From: Crocinitomicaceae bacterium
GTDB lineage: Bacteria; Bacteroidota; Bacteroidia; Flavobacteriales_D; Crocinitomicaceae
Reading direction: 5' to 3'
Assembly (NCBI GenBank): GCA_020635955.1
Contig: JACJYW010000003.1
Coordinates: 62,001 to 126,000 of the forward strand
DNA length: 64,000 bases
Positions 18,996 through 27,550 of the stretch are shown here, one piece after another. The notes beneath the pieces are model-generated. The model did not search any database. It was not told the origin of the DNA and worked only from the letters and a program-made list of their open reading frames with translations. Numbering within the stretch: position 1 is the first letter of the stretch; the number at the start of each line of letters is the position of its first letter. Position numbers and translations under genes: made by a program.

Positions 18996-20579
18996 ATGGT
19001 TTTGAACTATATCTGGATCGGCTTCTTTCTGATTGCGCTTTTAGTCGCGATAATCAAATCCTTTCAGGGTGAAGTTGGTGTCTTTGCTGATATCGTTAAT
19101 TCCACTTTTGACATGGCCGGTACTGCCTTTGAGATCTCTTTAGGATTAACCGGTATTCTTTGTTTGTGGATGGGAATAATGAAGATTGGGGAAGAAGGTG
19201 GATCCGTTCAGTTAATGTCCAGATTAGTAGGGCCATTTTTCGACAGACTATTTCCCGGCGTACCAAAAGACCATCCGGCAAGAGGATCAATGCTTTTGAA
19301 TTTTACGGCCAATATGTTAGGCTTAGATAATGCCGCCACTCCGGCTGGTTTAAAAGCCATGGATCAACTTCAGGAATTGAATCCTGAAAAGGAGAAAGCA
19401 ACTAACGCTATGATCATGTTCCTGGTGTTGAATACATCAGGCTTGACCCTTATTCCGGTGACAGTAATGACCTATAGAGCTCAAATGGGAGCGGCTGAAC
19501 CTTCAGATGTTTTCTTACCCATTTTGATTTCTACCTTCTTCGCTTCATTAGTTGGATTAATTACTGTTGCCATCTACCAAAAGATCAATCTATTTGACAA
19601 AGTAATCCTGGCCTATCTGTTGGGAATGACAGGGGTCATCATAGTGATCATCTATTATTTTCAGTCTTTATCACCTGAAGAACTCAGTAGACAATCATCT
19701 TTCTTTTCTAACATCATATTATTTGGGATAATTTGCTTATTCATCATCATGGCAATTCGCAAAAAAGTCAATGTTTATGAAGCTTTCATAGATGGAGCAA
19801 AGGGAGGATTCAATATTGCGATCAAAATTATCCCCTATTTAGTTGCAATTCTTGTTGCAATAGGAGTTTTTAGAGCTTCCGGCGCACTGGATTATTTAGA
19901 ACAGGGAATGGCCTGGTTCTTTAGCTTATTTCTTGAAAATACCGAATTTACAAAAGGGCTTCCTACGGCATTCATGAAACCGTTGAGCGGTTCTGGTGCA
20001 AGAGGTATGATGTTGGAATCATGGGGTACTTATGGTGTAGATAGTTTTATCGGTAAATTAACCGCAACCCTACAGGGCGCTACAGACACAACTTTCTACA
20101 TCATTGCAGTATATTTTGGAGCAGTTGGCATTAAGAAGACCCGTTATGCTGTTAAAGCAGGTCTATTGGCAGATCTTGCCGGGATTATTGCTGCCATTGT
20201 AATCGCAACTGTTTGGTTCGGAGGTGATAAAGGAGTTGTGCATGATGCGCCTGAAGTGGTGGTGAGTGAATTTGGTGATGCATGGATAGATTATGATCCG
20301 GTTAAAATGAAATCATTACTTTCTGAAAATTGTGTATTGTATGATCAGGCCTTTGACACGTTATTGACGGATAACGTCTCCGTTATAGACGTTTACTTTA
20401 ACGGCGAAAATGATGAATTCAGAACTGTTGAATCCATTCGATCCGTAATTCAAGACGATAATGATTTAGTTTACATGAAAATTATTTGGTTAACTGATTC
20501 GTCTAAATTCAAAGGAACCTACGAAATAGAAGTAGATAAAGGTAAAATTGAACGTTTTAAATATCTGGGAGAATTCTAA
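18996..20579 (+). CDS. Fused SpmA/SpmB-like nucleoside-recognition membrane protein with C-terminal NTF2-like extension
   Basis: 527 residues with many TM segments. The N-terminal SpmA-like half carries LGLTGILCLWMGIMKIGE and LGLDNAATPAGLKAM; the second, SpmB-like half carries LSGSGARGMM and LQGATDTTFYII. These nucleoside-recognition (gate) domains are named from spore maturation proteins but occur in non-sporulating Bacteroidota; the transported or sensed compound is unknown. The last ~110 residues (from VVVSEFGDAW) form a soluble alpha+beta segment resembling NTF2/SnoaL-like domains, which looks like an extra fusion. It overlaps the next gene by one base. Confidence 0.85.
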   Translation: MVLNYIWIGFFLIALLVAIIKSFQGEVGVFADIVNSTFDMAGTAFEISLGLTGILCLWMGIMKIGEEGGSVQLMSRLVGPFFDRLFPGVPKDHPARGSMLLNFTANMLGLDNAATPAGLKAMDQLQELNPEKEKATNAMIMFLVLNTSGLTLIPVTVMTYRAQMGAAEPSDVFLPILISTFFASLVGLITVAIYQKINLFDKVILAYLLGMTGVIIVIIYYFQSLSPEELSRQSSFFSNIILFGIICLFIIMAIRKKVNVYEAFIDGAKGGFNIAIKIIPYLVAILVAIGVFRASGALDYLEQGMAWFFSLFLENTEFTKGLPTAFMKPLSGSGARGMMLESWGTYGVDSFIGKLTATLQGATDTTFYIIAVYFGAVGIKKTRYAVKAGLLADLAGIIAAIVIATVWFGGDKGVVHDAPEVVVSEFGDAWIDYDPVKMKSLLSENCVLYDQAFDTLLTDNVSVIDVYFNGENDEFRTVESIRSVIQDDNDLVYMKIIWLTDSSKFKGTYEIEVDKGKIERFKYLGEF

Positions 20580-21046
20580 TGTTTTTCAAAAAGAAAAATA
20601 AAAACGAAGTTACAGGAGTGATCAAATTAAAACCACTCAATTATCCACCAAAAATATTGGTTGGATGGGGCGAAGCCATTGGAGGCAATAAAGATCTGAG
20701 GGATTGGTTTTTAGCCAGTGAACAGTATAAAGAATTGGGAATAGCTGTTCATGCAATTATGCTTAAAGATGATGCGCGAGATTGGTTAATGAAAAATGGT
20801 TATGCTCATTTAATGGCTATGATCAATGGTGTTGAAGGAAATAAAGAAGCACTTAAATGGCTTGAAGACAATGGTTTTCAAGTATTAAAACATATGGCTT
20901 TGGCTGGTGACGGAAACGAAGATTCGTTGAATTGGCTGGTGAGCAACGGACAACAGGAGTTTGCAATGATCTCTCAAAAAATTAAGCGAGTAAAGGATGA
21001 AATTGAAGAAAATCACAACGACATCCACAAATTCGGGAGAGATTAA
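20579..21046 (+). CDS. Uncharacterised protein with repeated Trp-Leu helical motif
   Basis: 155 residues, translationally coupled (TAATG) to the nucleoside-recognition gene. No known family is recognised. Visible structure: a basic N-terminus, then three to four units of about 35-37 residues centred on LRDWFL, ARDWLMKNG, LKWLEDNG and LNWLVSNG, then a charged C-terminal helix. The repeat resembles solenoid helical repeats and suggests a protein-binding scaffold. Its coupling suggests it serves the upstream membrane protein; that is inference. Confidence 0.7.
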   Translation: MFFKKKNKNEVTGVIKLKPLNYPPKILVGWGEAIGGNKDLRDWFLASEQYKELGIAVHAIMLKDDARDWLMKNGYAHLMAMINGVEGNKEALKWLEDNGFQVLKHMALAGDGNEDSLNWLVSNGQQEFAMISQKIKRVKDEIEENHNDIHKFGRD

Positions 21047-21062
21047 GTATGATAATTATATC

Positions 21063-21464
21063 TTATTTTCTAACAAGTTTATAATCCAGAAGTACATCCG
21101 GTTTTTGAACCCATAAATGAAAATTTACATTATCAAAAGTGTAATTGAATACTGTGTCTAGATAACCATCTGGATGATATGTTACCGGTGATTTATTAGT
21201 GAAAGAGATGAGACTCGAACTTTGGATCGTAAAATCTCCATTATGTTGGGCAGGTGTATGTGAAACACTATCTGCAGCCATACTAAATGCACTGTTAGCT
21301 TCAAAAAGTGCAAAATCTACAACTCCTCCTCCTACTGTATCTCCATTATTACCAATTCGATACAATAACCCATGGTAGATACCATTATTAGGGGTTGTTT
21401 CTGGTTTCTTACAAGAAGCAAACACCAATGATGAAAGTAGGAATATGATAAAAAATTTTCTCAT
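21063..21464 (-). CDS. Small putative lipoprotein
   Basis: 133 residues with a typical lipoprotein signal (MRKFFIIFLLSSLVFASC). The mature part is beta-rich with no recognised domain. It is convergent with the preceding gene, with a 16-base gap. Function unknown. Confidence 0.7.
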   Translation of the reverse strand: MRKFFIIFLLSSLVFASCKKPETTPNNGIYHGLLYRIGNNGDTVGGGVVDFALFEANSAFSMAADSVSHTPAQHNGDFTIQSSSLISFTNKSPVTYHPDGYLDTVFNYTFDNVNFHLWVQKPDVLLDYKLVRK

Positions 21465-21550
21465 TTCAATTAAGGCGTGAAGGTAGTAAACAATTAACGT
21501 ATTCAGCCCAAAAAAATTGCTATATTGCTATCTCAAATTACAAAAAAATA

Positions 21551-23233
21551 ATGGCAACAAAGGTACTCACTGACATAGAAATTGCACAGGCTGCAACACT
21601 GGAACATATTAGAAATATTGCTGCGAAGCTTAATATAGCTGAAGATGATCTGGAAATGTATGGAAAATACAAAGCTAAAATTCCATTGCATTTAATGAAT
21701 CAGAGCAACATTGAGAAAAATACATTGGTCCTAGTGACAGCCCTAACTCCTACTCCAGCAGGAGAAGGTAAAACAACCACATCTATTGGTTTAACTGAAG
21801 GTTTGAACAAGATTGGTAAAAAAACCACAGTAGTTTTAAGAGAACCATCACTTGGACCTGTATTTGGAATTAAAGGTGGTGCAGCTGGTGGTGGATATGC
21901 TCAAGTTGTCCCAATGGAAGATATCAATCTTCACTTCACTGGTGATTTCTCTGCTGTGGAAAAAGCAAATAACTTGTTGAGTGCTTTAATTGATAATAAT
22001 ATTCAAAGTTCTACAAATAATCTGGGAATTGACCCTAGAACCATAGCCTGGAAACGTGTTATGGATATGAACGATAGATCCTTAAGAGATATCGTTATTG
22101 GCCTTGGCGGCACAGGAAATGGTATTCCAAGAGAAGATGGATTCAACATCACTCCCGCTTCAGAAGTAATGGCCATTCTTTGCATGGCTGAAAATTTTGA
22201 AGATCTAAAAACAAGATTAGGGAATATTTACGTGGGGCAAACTTTCGGTAAAAAACCGATCTATGCTCGTGATCTTAAAGCCGAAAATGCAATGGCTATC
22301 TTGCTTAAAGATGCCATCCAACCAAACCTTGTACAAACATTAGAAGGAAATCCTGCTATCATTCATGGTGGTCCATTTGCTAATATTGCGCAGGGAACAA
22401 ATACTATCATTGCTACTAAAATGGGACTTTCATTGTCTGATTATGTGGTAACAGAAGCTGGTTTTGGAGCAGACCTTGGTGCTGAGAAATTCTTGGATAT
22501 CAAATGCGTTTCAGGAGGTTTAAAACCAAAAGCAACAGTGTTGGTTGCTACAATCAGAGCTTTGAGACATCATGGTGGTGCGACAAAAGATGAATACAAT
22601 ACGCCAAGCATGGAACGTGTTTCTAAAGGATTGGAAAATCTTGAAAAACACATTGAGAACATGCAGAAATTTGGTTTAAATCCTGTTGTTGCTATCAATG
22701 CTTTCCCAACAGATACAGATGAAGAGGTGAAATTGATCCAGGATAGATGTGCCGCTAAAGGAGTTCAGGCTATTTTGGCCAGAGGATGGGCTAACGGTGG
22801 TGATGGTATGACGGATCTTGCTAAAGCCGTGGTTGCTGAAGTTGAGAAAGGTCAAAATAACTTCAAGCCTCTTTATGATTGGAACATGTCAGTGAAAGAA
22901 AAGATCGAAAGAATTGCGAAAGAGATCTATGGTGCTGATAGCGTAGAATATTCTAAAAAAGCCTTGACTGATCTTAAAAAGATCGAAGATCTTGGTTTAG
23001 ATAAAATGCCCGTATGTATGGCTAAAACACAAAAATCATTCTCTGACAATGACAACCTGCTTGGGAGACCTACCGGTTTCTCTGTAAATGTTCGTGAATT
23101 CGAATTTGCTGCTGGTGCAGGTTTCGTTATCCCAATTCTGGGAGTAATGATGAGAATGCCAGGTTTACCTGCTGTTCCGGCATCTGAAGGAATGACAATT
23201 GATAATAACGGAGTAATTTCAGGTCTTTCTTAA
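21551..23233 (+). CDS. fhs: Formate--tetrahydrofolate ligase
   Basis: A 560-residue cytoplasmic enzyme making 10-formyl-THF from formate, THF and ATP. Seen: the P-loop TPTPAGEGKTTTSIGL, REPSLGPVFGIKGGAAGGGY, GGPFANIAQGTNT and a C-terminal GFVIPILGVMMRMPGLP. Length matches the family (~555). It is followed with a one-base overlap by FdhD, which suggests a link to formate metabolism; no formate dehydrogenase lies in the window. Confidence 0.97.
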   Translation: MATKVLTDIEIAQAATLEHIRNIAAKLNIAEDDLEMYGKYKAKIPLHLMNQSNIEKNTLVLVTALTPTPAGEGKTTTSIGLTEGLNKIGKKTTVVLREPSLGPVFGIKGGAAGGGYAQVVPMEDINLHFTGDFSAVEKANNLLSALIDNNIQSSTNNLGIDPRTIAWKRVMDMNDRSLRDIVIGLGGTGNGIPREDGFNITPASEVMAILCMAENFEDLKTRLGNIYVGQTFGKKPIYARDLKAENAMAILLKDAIQPNLVQTLEGNPAIIHGGPFANIAQGTNTIIATKMGLSLSDYVVTEAGFGADLGAEKFLDIKCVSGGLKPKATVLVATIRALRHHGGATKDEYNTPSMERVSKGLENLEKHIENMQKFGLNPVVAINAFPTDTDEEVKLIQDRCAAKGVQAILARGWANGGDGMTDLAKAVVAEVEKGQNNFKPLYDWNMSVKEKIERIAKEIYGADSVEYSKKALTDLKKIEDLGLDKMPVCMAKTQKSFSDNDNLLGRPTGFSVNVREFEFAAGAGFVIPILGVMMRMPGLPAVPASEGMTIDNNGVISGLS

Positions 23234-24039
23234 TGAACGAGATCTTCGATTACGAAGGATATAAATTTGACAAAGGGTCGGTTGCGAAAGTAACTGACCC
23301 TTTGACTGTTGAAGCACCTTTGCAAATCACAATAAATGGTGAATCTTTCACCGTGGTGATGCAAACTCCGGGACATGAAAAAGAATTGGCAGTTGGATTG
23401 TTATATGCCGAGAATGTTATTCGGGATTTTAATAACGTATCCTGGGATTTTAAAAGGTCTGATTCCAAGCTCATTGAAGAGATACTGATCGACACTCCAA
23501 AGGAAAATCTAGCAGATGGATACCTGAGCAGCAGAAGCCTTTTATCCGTTTCGTCTTGTGGAATTTGTGGTAAAAAAGAAATTGAAGATCTTATGCCCAA
23601 TGAACAGGCTTTGAAACAGAATTTTCAAACTTCATTTGAGGCTATTCACCGCATGATGAAGAAAATGAGGTCTGCTCAAAAACTCTTTGATATTACTGGC
23701 GGATGTCATGGAATTGCTGCTTTTGACAAAGATGAAAACCTCCTTTGTCTTATGGAAGATATTGGTAGACATAATGCACTGGATAAGGTCATTGGCCACC
23801 TTATTTTAATTGAACAGCTCAAAGAAGCAAAGGTCATCACTTTTAGTGGCAGAACCTCTTATGAAATGGTTTCTAAAGCCTTCAGAGCGAAGATTCCCAT
23901 TATAGCATCAGTCTCTGCCCCATCTAGCCTTGCAGTAGATTTTGCCAAGGAATTTGGATTAACCTTATTGTCCTTTGTTCGTGAAGATAAAGGAACCTGC
24001 TACAGCAATATTTACAGGATTGCGGATCTCAAACAATAA
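23233..24039 (+). CDS. fdhD: Formate dehydrogenase accessory sulfurtransferase FdhD
   Basis: 268 residues. FdhD passes sulfur to the molybdenum cofactor of formate dehydrogenases. The catalytic CxxC loop is SSCGICG (Cys109 and Cys112), followed by TGGCHGIAAF, MEDIGRHNALDKVIG and SGRTSYEMVSKAF. The ATG overlaps the fhs stop (TAATG), so the genes are coupled. The gene implies a Mo/W formate dehydrogenase-like enzyme elsewhere in the genome. Confidence 0.96.
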   Translation: MNEIFDYEGYKFDKGSVAKVTDPLTVEAPLQITINGESFTVVMQTPGHEKELAVGLLYAENVIRDFNNVSWDFKRSDSKLIEEILIDTPKENLADGYLSSRSLLSVSSCGICGKKEIEDLMPNEQALKQNFQTSFEAIHRMMKKMRSAQKLFDITGGCHGIAAFDKDENLLCLMEDIGRHNALDKVIGHLILIEQLKEAKVITFSGRTSYEMVSKAFRAKIPIIASVSAPSSLAVDFAKEFGLTLLSFVREDKGTCYSNIYRIADLKQ

Positions 24040-24111
24040 TTTGATTCCTAAAGACTAAATCGATTTACTTTTTTAGCATGATTTCATGCTGCTTAAAAGT
24101 TCCAGATTCAC

Positions 24112-24119
24112 TACTTTTG
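24112..24119 (+). promoter_or_regulatory. Candidate promoter (-7 element) of the GAPDH-triterpenoid operon
   Basis: TACTTTTG matches TAnnTTTG and ends 15 bases before the GAPDH ATG. Twenty bases upstream is CTG (24089-24091) where the -33 TTG is expected, a one-base deviation. A 6-bp inverted repeat with a 4-base loop (24076-24091) overlaps the -33 position and could be an operator. It is the only promoter-like element seen before the ten-gene run apart from the OSC leader. Confidence 0.45.
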
Positions 24120-24134
24120 TATAAAATTTATTGA

Positions 24135-25127
24135 ATGTCTATAAAAGTCGGAATTAACGGTTTTGGCCGTATTGGGCGATATTTTACCCGTATGGCCGTT
24201 AATGATCCTCAAATAGAAATTGTTGGGATCAATGATCTAACCGACAACGCTACATTAGCTCATCTCCTTAAATATGATACCGTTCACCGTCAATTCCCAG
24301 GAACCATTTCAGTATCTGGCGATAATATGATGATCAATGGTAAGCCAGTCAAAATGATGGCTTTCAAAGATCCTGAACAAATTCCATGGGGAGATCTAGG
24401 AGTTGATATAGTGATCGAATCGACGGGAATCTTCAGAACAGAAGAATTGGCTTCAAAACACCTAAAAGCAGGTGCAAAAAAAGTGATCCTTAGTGCGCCA
24501 CCAAGTGGTGGAAATATCAAATCTGTTGTAATTGGAATAAATGATGACAGCCTGGATGGTACTGAAAAGATCATTTCTAACGCCTCGTGTACTACGAATT
24601 GCTCAGCACCCCTTGTTAAGGTAATTAAAGAATTGGGTAAAATAGATAACGCTTATATCACAACCGTACATTCATATACTTCAGACCAAAGATTGCATGA
24701 TGCACCTCATAAAGATTTGAGAAGAGCTCGTGCTGCAGCTGAATCAATTGTCCCTACAACTACCGGAGCTGCCAAAGCCATTACAAGGATCTTCCCTGAA
24801 TTGGATGGTAAGATTGGTGGTTGTGGAATTCGAGTTCCAGTTCCGGATGGATCATTGACTGATATGACATTCATCATGGATCACGAATTGACAGTGGAAG
24901 AAATTAATGCAGCATTTAAAAAAGCAGCTGATGGAGATTTGAAAGGTATTATCGAATACATCACTGACCCTATCGTTTCTTCTGATGTTATCGGAAATCC
25001 GCATTCTACGATCTTTGATGCTGAATTAACATCAATTATTGGTAAAATGGTTAAGGTTGTAGCCTGGTATGATAATGAAGCAGGTTACTCTAACAGATTA
25101 GTTGATCTGGTAAAAAAAGTAGGCTAA
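24135..25127 (+). CDS. gap: Glyceraldehyde-3-phosphate dehydrogenase, type I
   Basis: 330 residues; oxidises glyceraldehyde 3-phosphate to 1,3-bisphosphoglycerate in glycolysis. Seen: the Rossmann start KVGINGFGRIGRYFTR, Asp in VGINDLTD favouring NAD, the catalytic ASCTTNCSAPL (Cys152), TGAAKAITRIFPEL and a terminal WYDNEAGYSNRLVDLV. It opens the triterpenoid gene run: the next gene starts two bases after its stop, so the two are very likely co-transcribed, which would couple lipid synthesis to a strongly expressed glycolytic promoter (inference). Confidence 0.97.
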   Translation: MSIKVGINGFGRIGRYFTRMAVNDPQIEIVGINDLTDNATLAHLLKYDTVHRQFPGTISVSGDNMMINGKPVKMMAFKDPEQIPWGDLGVDIVIESTGIFRTEELASKHLKAGAKKVILSAPPSGGNIKSVVIGINDDSLDGTEKIISNASCTTNCSAPLVKVIKELGKIDNAYITTVHSYTSDQRLHDAPHKDLRRARAAAESIVPTTTGAAKAITRIFPELDGKIGGCGIRVPVPDGSLTDMTFIMDHELTVEEINAAFKKAADGDLKGIIEYITDPIVSSDVIGNPHSTIFDAELTSIIGKMVKVVAWYDNEAGYSNRLVDLVKKVG

Positions 25128-25128
25128 G

Positions 25129-26247
25129 TTGATCGCAAGAATTTTATATTATTCAAGTCATCCGCAGGAGTTATCATACCTGTTTCAGATGAAAAAGGAG
25201 TTTGCTCAATTCAAACCAAGTGAAGAGCGATTGACTTCTATTGCATCCAATACATCTGACCATGAGTTCTGTTACGAAGCATTGAAGAAGGTATCTCGTT
25301 CCTTTGCTGTTGTAATTCAACAATTGCCAAAAGATTTGCAGGATCCTGTTTGTTTGTTCTATCTGATCCTTAGAGGATTAGACACTGTCGAAGATGACAT
25401 GAGCATTGATCAAAAGGAAAAAGAGCAAATGCTCATCTCCTTTGCCGATCGAATGAATAAAGAGGCTTTTATCATGGAGAATGTGGGAGATACTCAGGAT
25501 TACCGTGATCTAATGCTTCATTTTGATAAAGTAATTCGTGAATATCAAAATTTAGCCCCAGGATACCAACAGGTCATTACAGATATTACCAATCGAATGG
25601 CAATGGGAATGAACAAATATGCTCATTTAAGCGTTGTGAGTTATGAAGATTGGGATGATTACTGTCACTATGTTGCCGGGTTGGTTGGAATTGGATTAAG
25701 TCAACTATTCCTCGCTTCTTCATTAGAGGATAGTAACAATTTAAAAAATGAAACCCTTTCAAATGAAATGGGATTGTTTCTTCAAAAAACCAATATTATT
25801 CGTGATTATGCTGAAGACCTTGAGCAAGATCGTGTTTTTTGGCCTGAAGAAGCATGGAAAAGTAGAGTTGAAAAATTAGAAGAACTTCAAAAAAATGAAT
25901 CCAAAGGAATTGAAGTTCTAAATGAATTGATAATTAATGCTTTACAGCATGCTCCGGCTTGTATGGAGTATCTGGAAAGCTTAAAAAATACACAAGTCTT
26001 TAGATTTTGCGCTATACCGCAGCTAATGGCTATCGCCACCTTAAGAGAGTTATTTAACAATGAAAATGTACTGCATAAAAATGTAAAAATCCGTAAAGGA
26101 AAAACGGCTAAGTATTTCATGTCTATTACCAATTTTGAGCAGTCAAAAAATGAGTTTGTAAAAATTCTGCAAGAGCTTTCAAAATTGGATAGAACCGGTA
26201 AGATCTCAGCCATCCTTTCAAAAATGCATACATATGAAAATGTCTGA
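25129..26247 (+). CDS. Squalene synthase, eukaryotic Erg9/FDFT1 type
   Basis: 372 residues; condenses two farnesyl diphosphates via presqualene diphosphate to squalene using NADPH. Both Asp-rich motifs are intact: DTVED (85-89) and DYAED (226-230). The surroundings closely resemble the eukaryotic enzyme: VSRSFAVVIQQL, YVAGLVGIGLSQLF and LQKTNIIRDYAEDLEQDRVF. The TTG start at 25129 is supported because the N-terminal SSHPQEL matches the HPEEF of eukaryotic enzymes, which an ATG at 25189 would lose. The C-terminal membrane anchor of eukaryotic enzymes is absent. It differs from the bacterial HpnCDE route. Confidence 0.93.
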   Translation: MIARILYYSSHPQELSYLFQMKKEFAQFKPSEERLTSIASNTSDHEFCYEALKKVSRSFAVVIQQLPKDLQDPVCLFYLILRGLDTVEDDMSIDQKEKEQMLISFADRMNKEAFIMENVGDTQDYRDLMLHFDKVIREYQNLAPGYQQVITDITNRMAMGMNKYAHLSVVSYEDWDDYCHYVAGLVGIGLSQLFLASSLEDSNNLKNETLSNEMGLFLQKTNIIRDYAEDLEQDRVFWPEEAWKSRVEKLEELQKNESKGIEVLNELIINALQHAPACMEYLESLKNTQVFRFCAIPQLMAIATLRELFNNENVLHKNVKIRKGKTAKYFMSITNFEQSKNEFVKILQELSKLDRTGKISAILSKMHTYENV

Positions 26248-27550
26248 GTACGATATTATTGTAATCGGAGCTGGAGTAGCCGGAGGGGTATTCGCAGCAT
26301 CACAAGAAAGCAACAGAAAAATTCTTGTGATAGAACGTGATCTGACAGAACCGGATCGCATCATTGGTGAATTAATGCAACCTGGAGGAATGCAGGCTTT
26401 AAAGGCTATGAATCTTCAACATCTGGTTGACAATATTGACGCCCATGAAGTAGATGGATATAAGTTGATCAAAGGAGATGAAGCCTTTACTATTTTTTAC
26501 TCTGAAGTAGAGAAAAACATTAAAGGTGTTGGCCTTAGAAATGGTAAGTTCCTAACAAACATTCGAGAAGAATTAAAAAAGCATGATAACATTGATCTGA
26601 TTCAAGGAAATGTTACCGAGATCATTGAAGAAAATGATGTGATCAAAGGAGTTAAATACACTGATGCGAACGGTCAGGAAATAACTCAATTGGCACCTCT
26701 TACCGTTGTTTGTGACGGACCCTTATCCATTTTCAGATCAAAACTTTCTAAACCAAATAAGAACGTAACTTCTTATTTCATGGGCTTGGTTCTTAAAGAT
26801 CTAGACCTTGAATTTCCTTCTTTAGGTCATATGATCTTATCAGGAGATTCGCCAATATTAGTCTACCCTATCACTTCAAATGAATACAGAATTCTGATCG
26901 ATTATCCAGGAGAAAAGGCTCCTCGAATTGGAGCTAAGTCAATCGAAAAATTCAAAGAAGATATTTCAGCCGTCCTACCTCTGGAAATGGTGGCATCCTT
27001 TCATTCAGCCCTGGAAAATGACGAATTGAAAGTAATGCCTAACCACAGCATGAAAGCACAAGCTTTTAGACGTAAAGGTGGTGTTCTTTTGGGAGATTCT
27101 TTGAACATGCGTCATCCTGTCACAGGAGGGGGAATGACAGCCACTTTTAATGATATTATTAGCTTGAATAAAGCCTTAAAGACTGTTGATTTTCATGATG
27201 CTGATAAATTAGAAAATGCCATCCAATCCTACTACAATACTAGAAGCAAGGATGTAGAAACAATCAACATTTTGGCTAATGCCTTGTACAAAGTTTTCAG
27301 AAATGATGACCTAAAAGACGCTTGTTTCGAGTATCTTCGTAAAGGAGGCGAGAAATCATGGGGACCTTTATCTATCCTTGCTGGGGTGAACAGAAATAAA
27401 AAATATCTGTTAAAACACTTCTTCAAAGTAGCTATGCAACACCCTGTGCATTTTATTACCAAGCCTAAGAAACAAATGAAACTCTATAAGGATGCTGTTG
27501 GAATTATCCGACCAATCCTAAAAGAAGAAGAAAGACCTGCTATAGTATAA
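26234..27550 (+). CDS. Squalene monooxygenase (squalene epoxidase)
   Basis: 438 residues; an FAD enzyme that uses O2 to form 2,3-oxidosqualene, the first oxygen-dependent step to sterols. Seen: the FAD fingerprint DIIVIGAGVAGG, ERDLTEPDRIIGELMQPGG (almost the family signature), and GDSLNMRHPVTGGGMT around residues 287-301, the second FAD motif typical of Erg1/SQLE. It overlaps the squalene synthase gene by 14 bases (8 if ATG 26240 is used), so the two are coupled. No N-terminal regulatory or membrane domain is present. The reductase partner is not in the window. The gene implies aerobic growth. Confidence 0.93.
   Translation: MKMSEYDIIVIGAGVAGGVFAASQESNRKILVIERDLTEPDRIIGELMQPGGMQALKAMNLQHLVDNIDAHEVDGYKLIKGDEAFTIFYSEVEKNIKGVGLRNGKFLTNIREELKKHDNIDLIQGNVTEIIEENDVIKGVKYTDANGQEITQLAPLTVVCDGPLSIFRSKLSKPNKNVTSYFMGLVLKDLDLEFPSLGHMILSGDSPILVYPITSNEYRILIDYPGEKAPRIGAKSIEKFKEDISAVLPLEMVASFHSALENDELKVMPNHSMKAQAFRRKGGVLLGDSLNMRHPVTGGGMTATFNDIISLNKALKTVDFHDADKLENAIQSYYNTRSKDVETINILANALYKVFRNDDLKDACFEYLRKGGEKSWGPLSILAGVNRNKKYLLKHFFKVAMQHPVHFITKPKKQMKLYKDAVGIIRPILKEEERPAIV

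Noticed and set aside
24076..24091. Terminator after fdhD
   Set aside because: The 6-bp hairpin has no T-run on its downstream side. It is kept only as a possible operator next to the GAPDH promoter.
25129..26247. Phytoene/dehydrosqualene synthase or HpnC/HpnD
   Set aside because: Motif context and the HPxE N-terminus match Erg9-type squalene synthase, and no carotenoid or hpn genes are adjacent.
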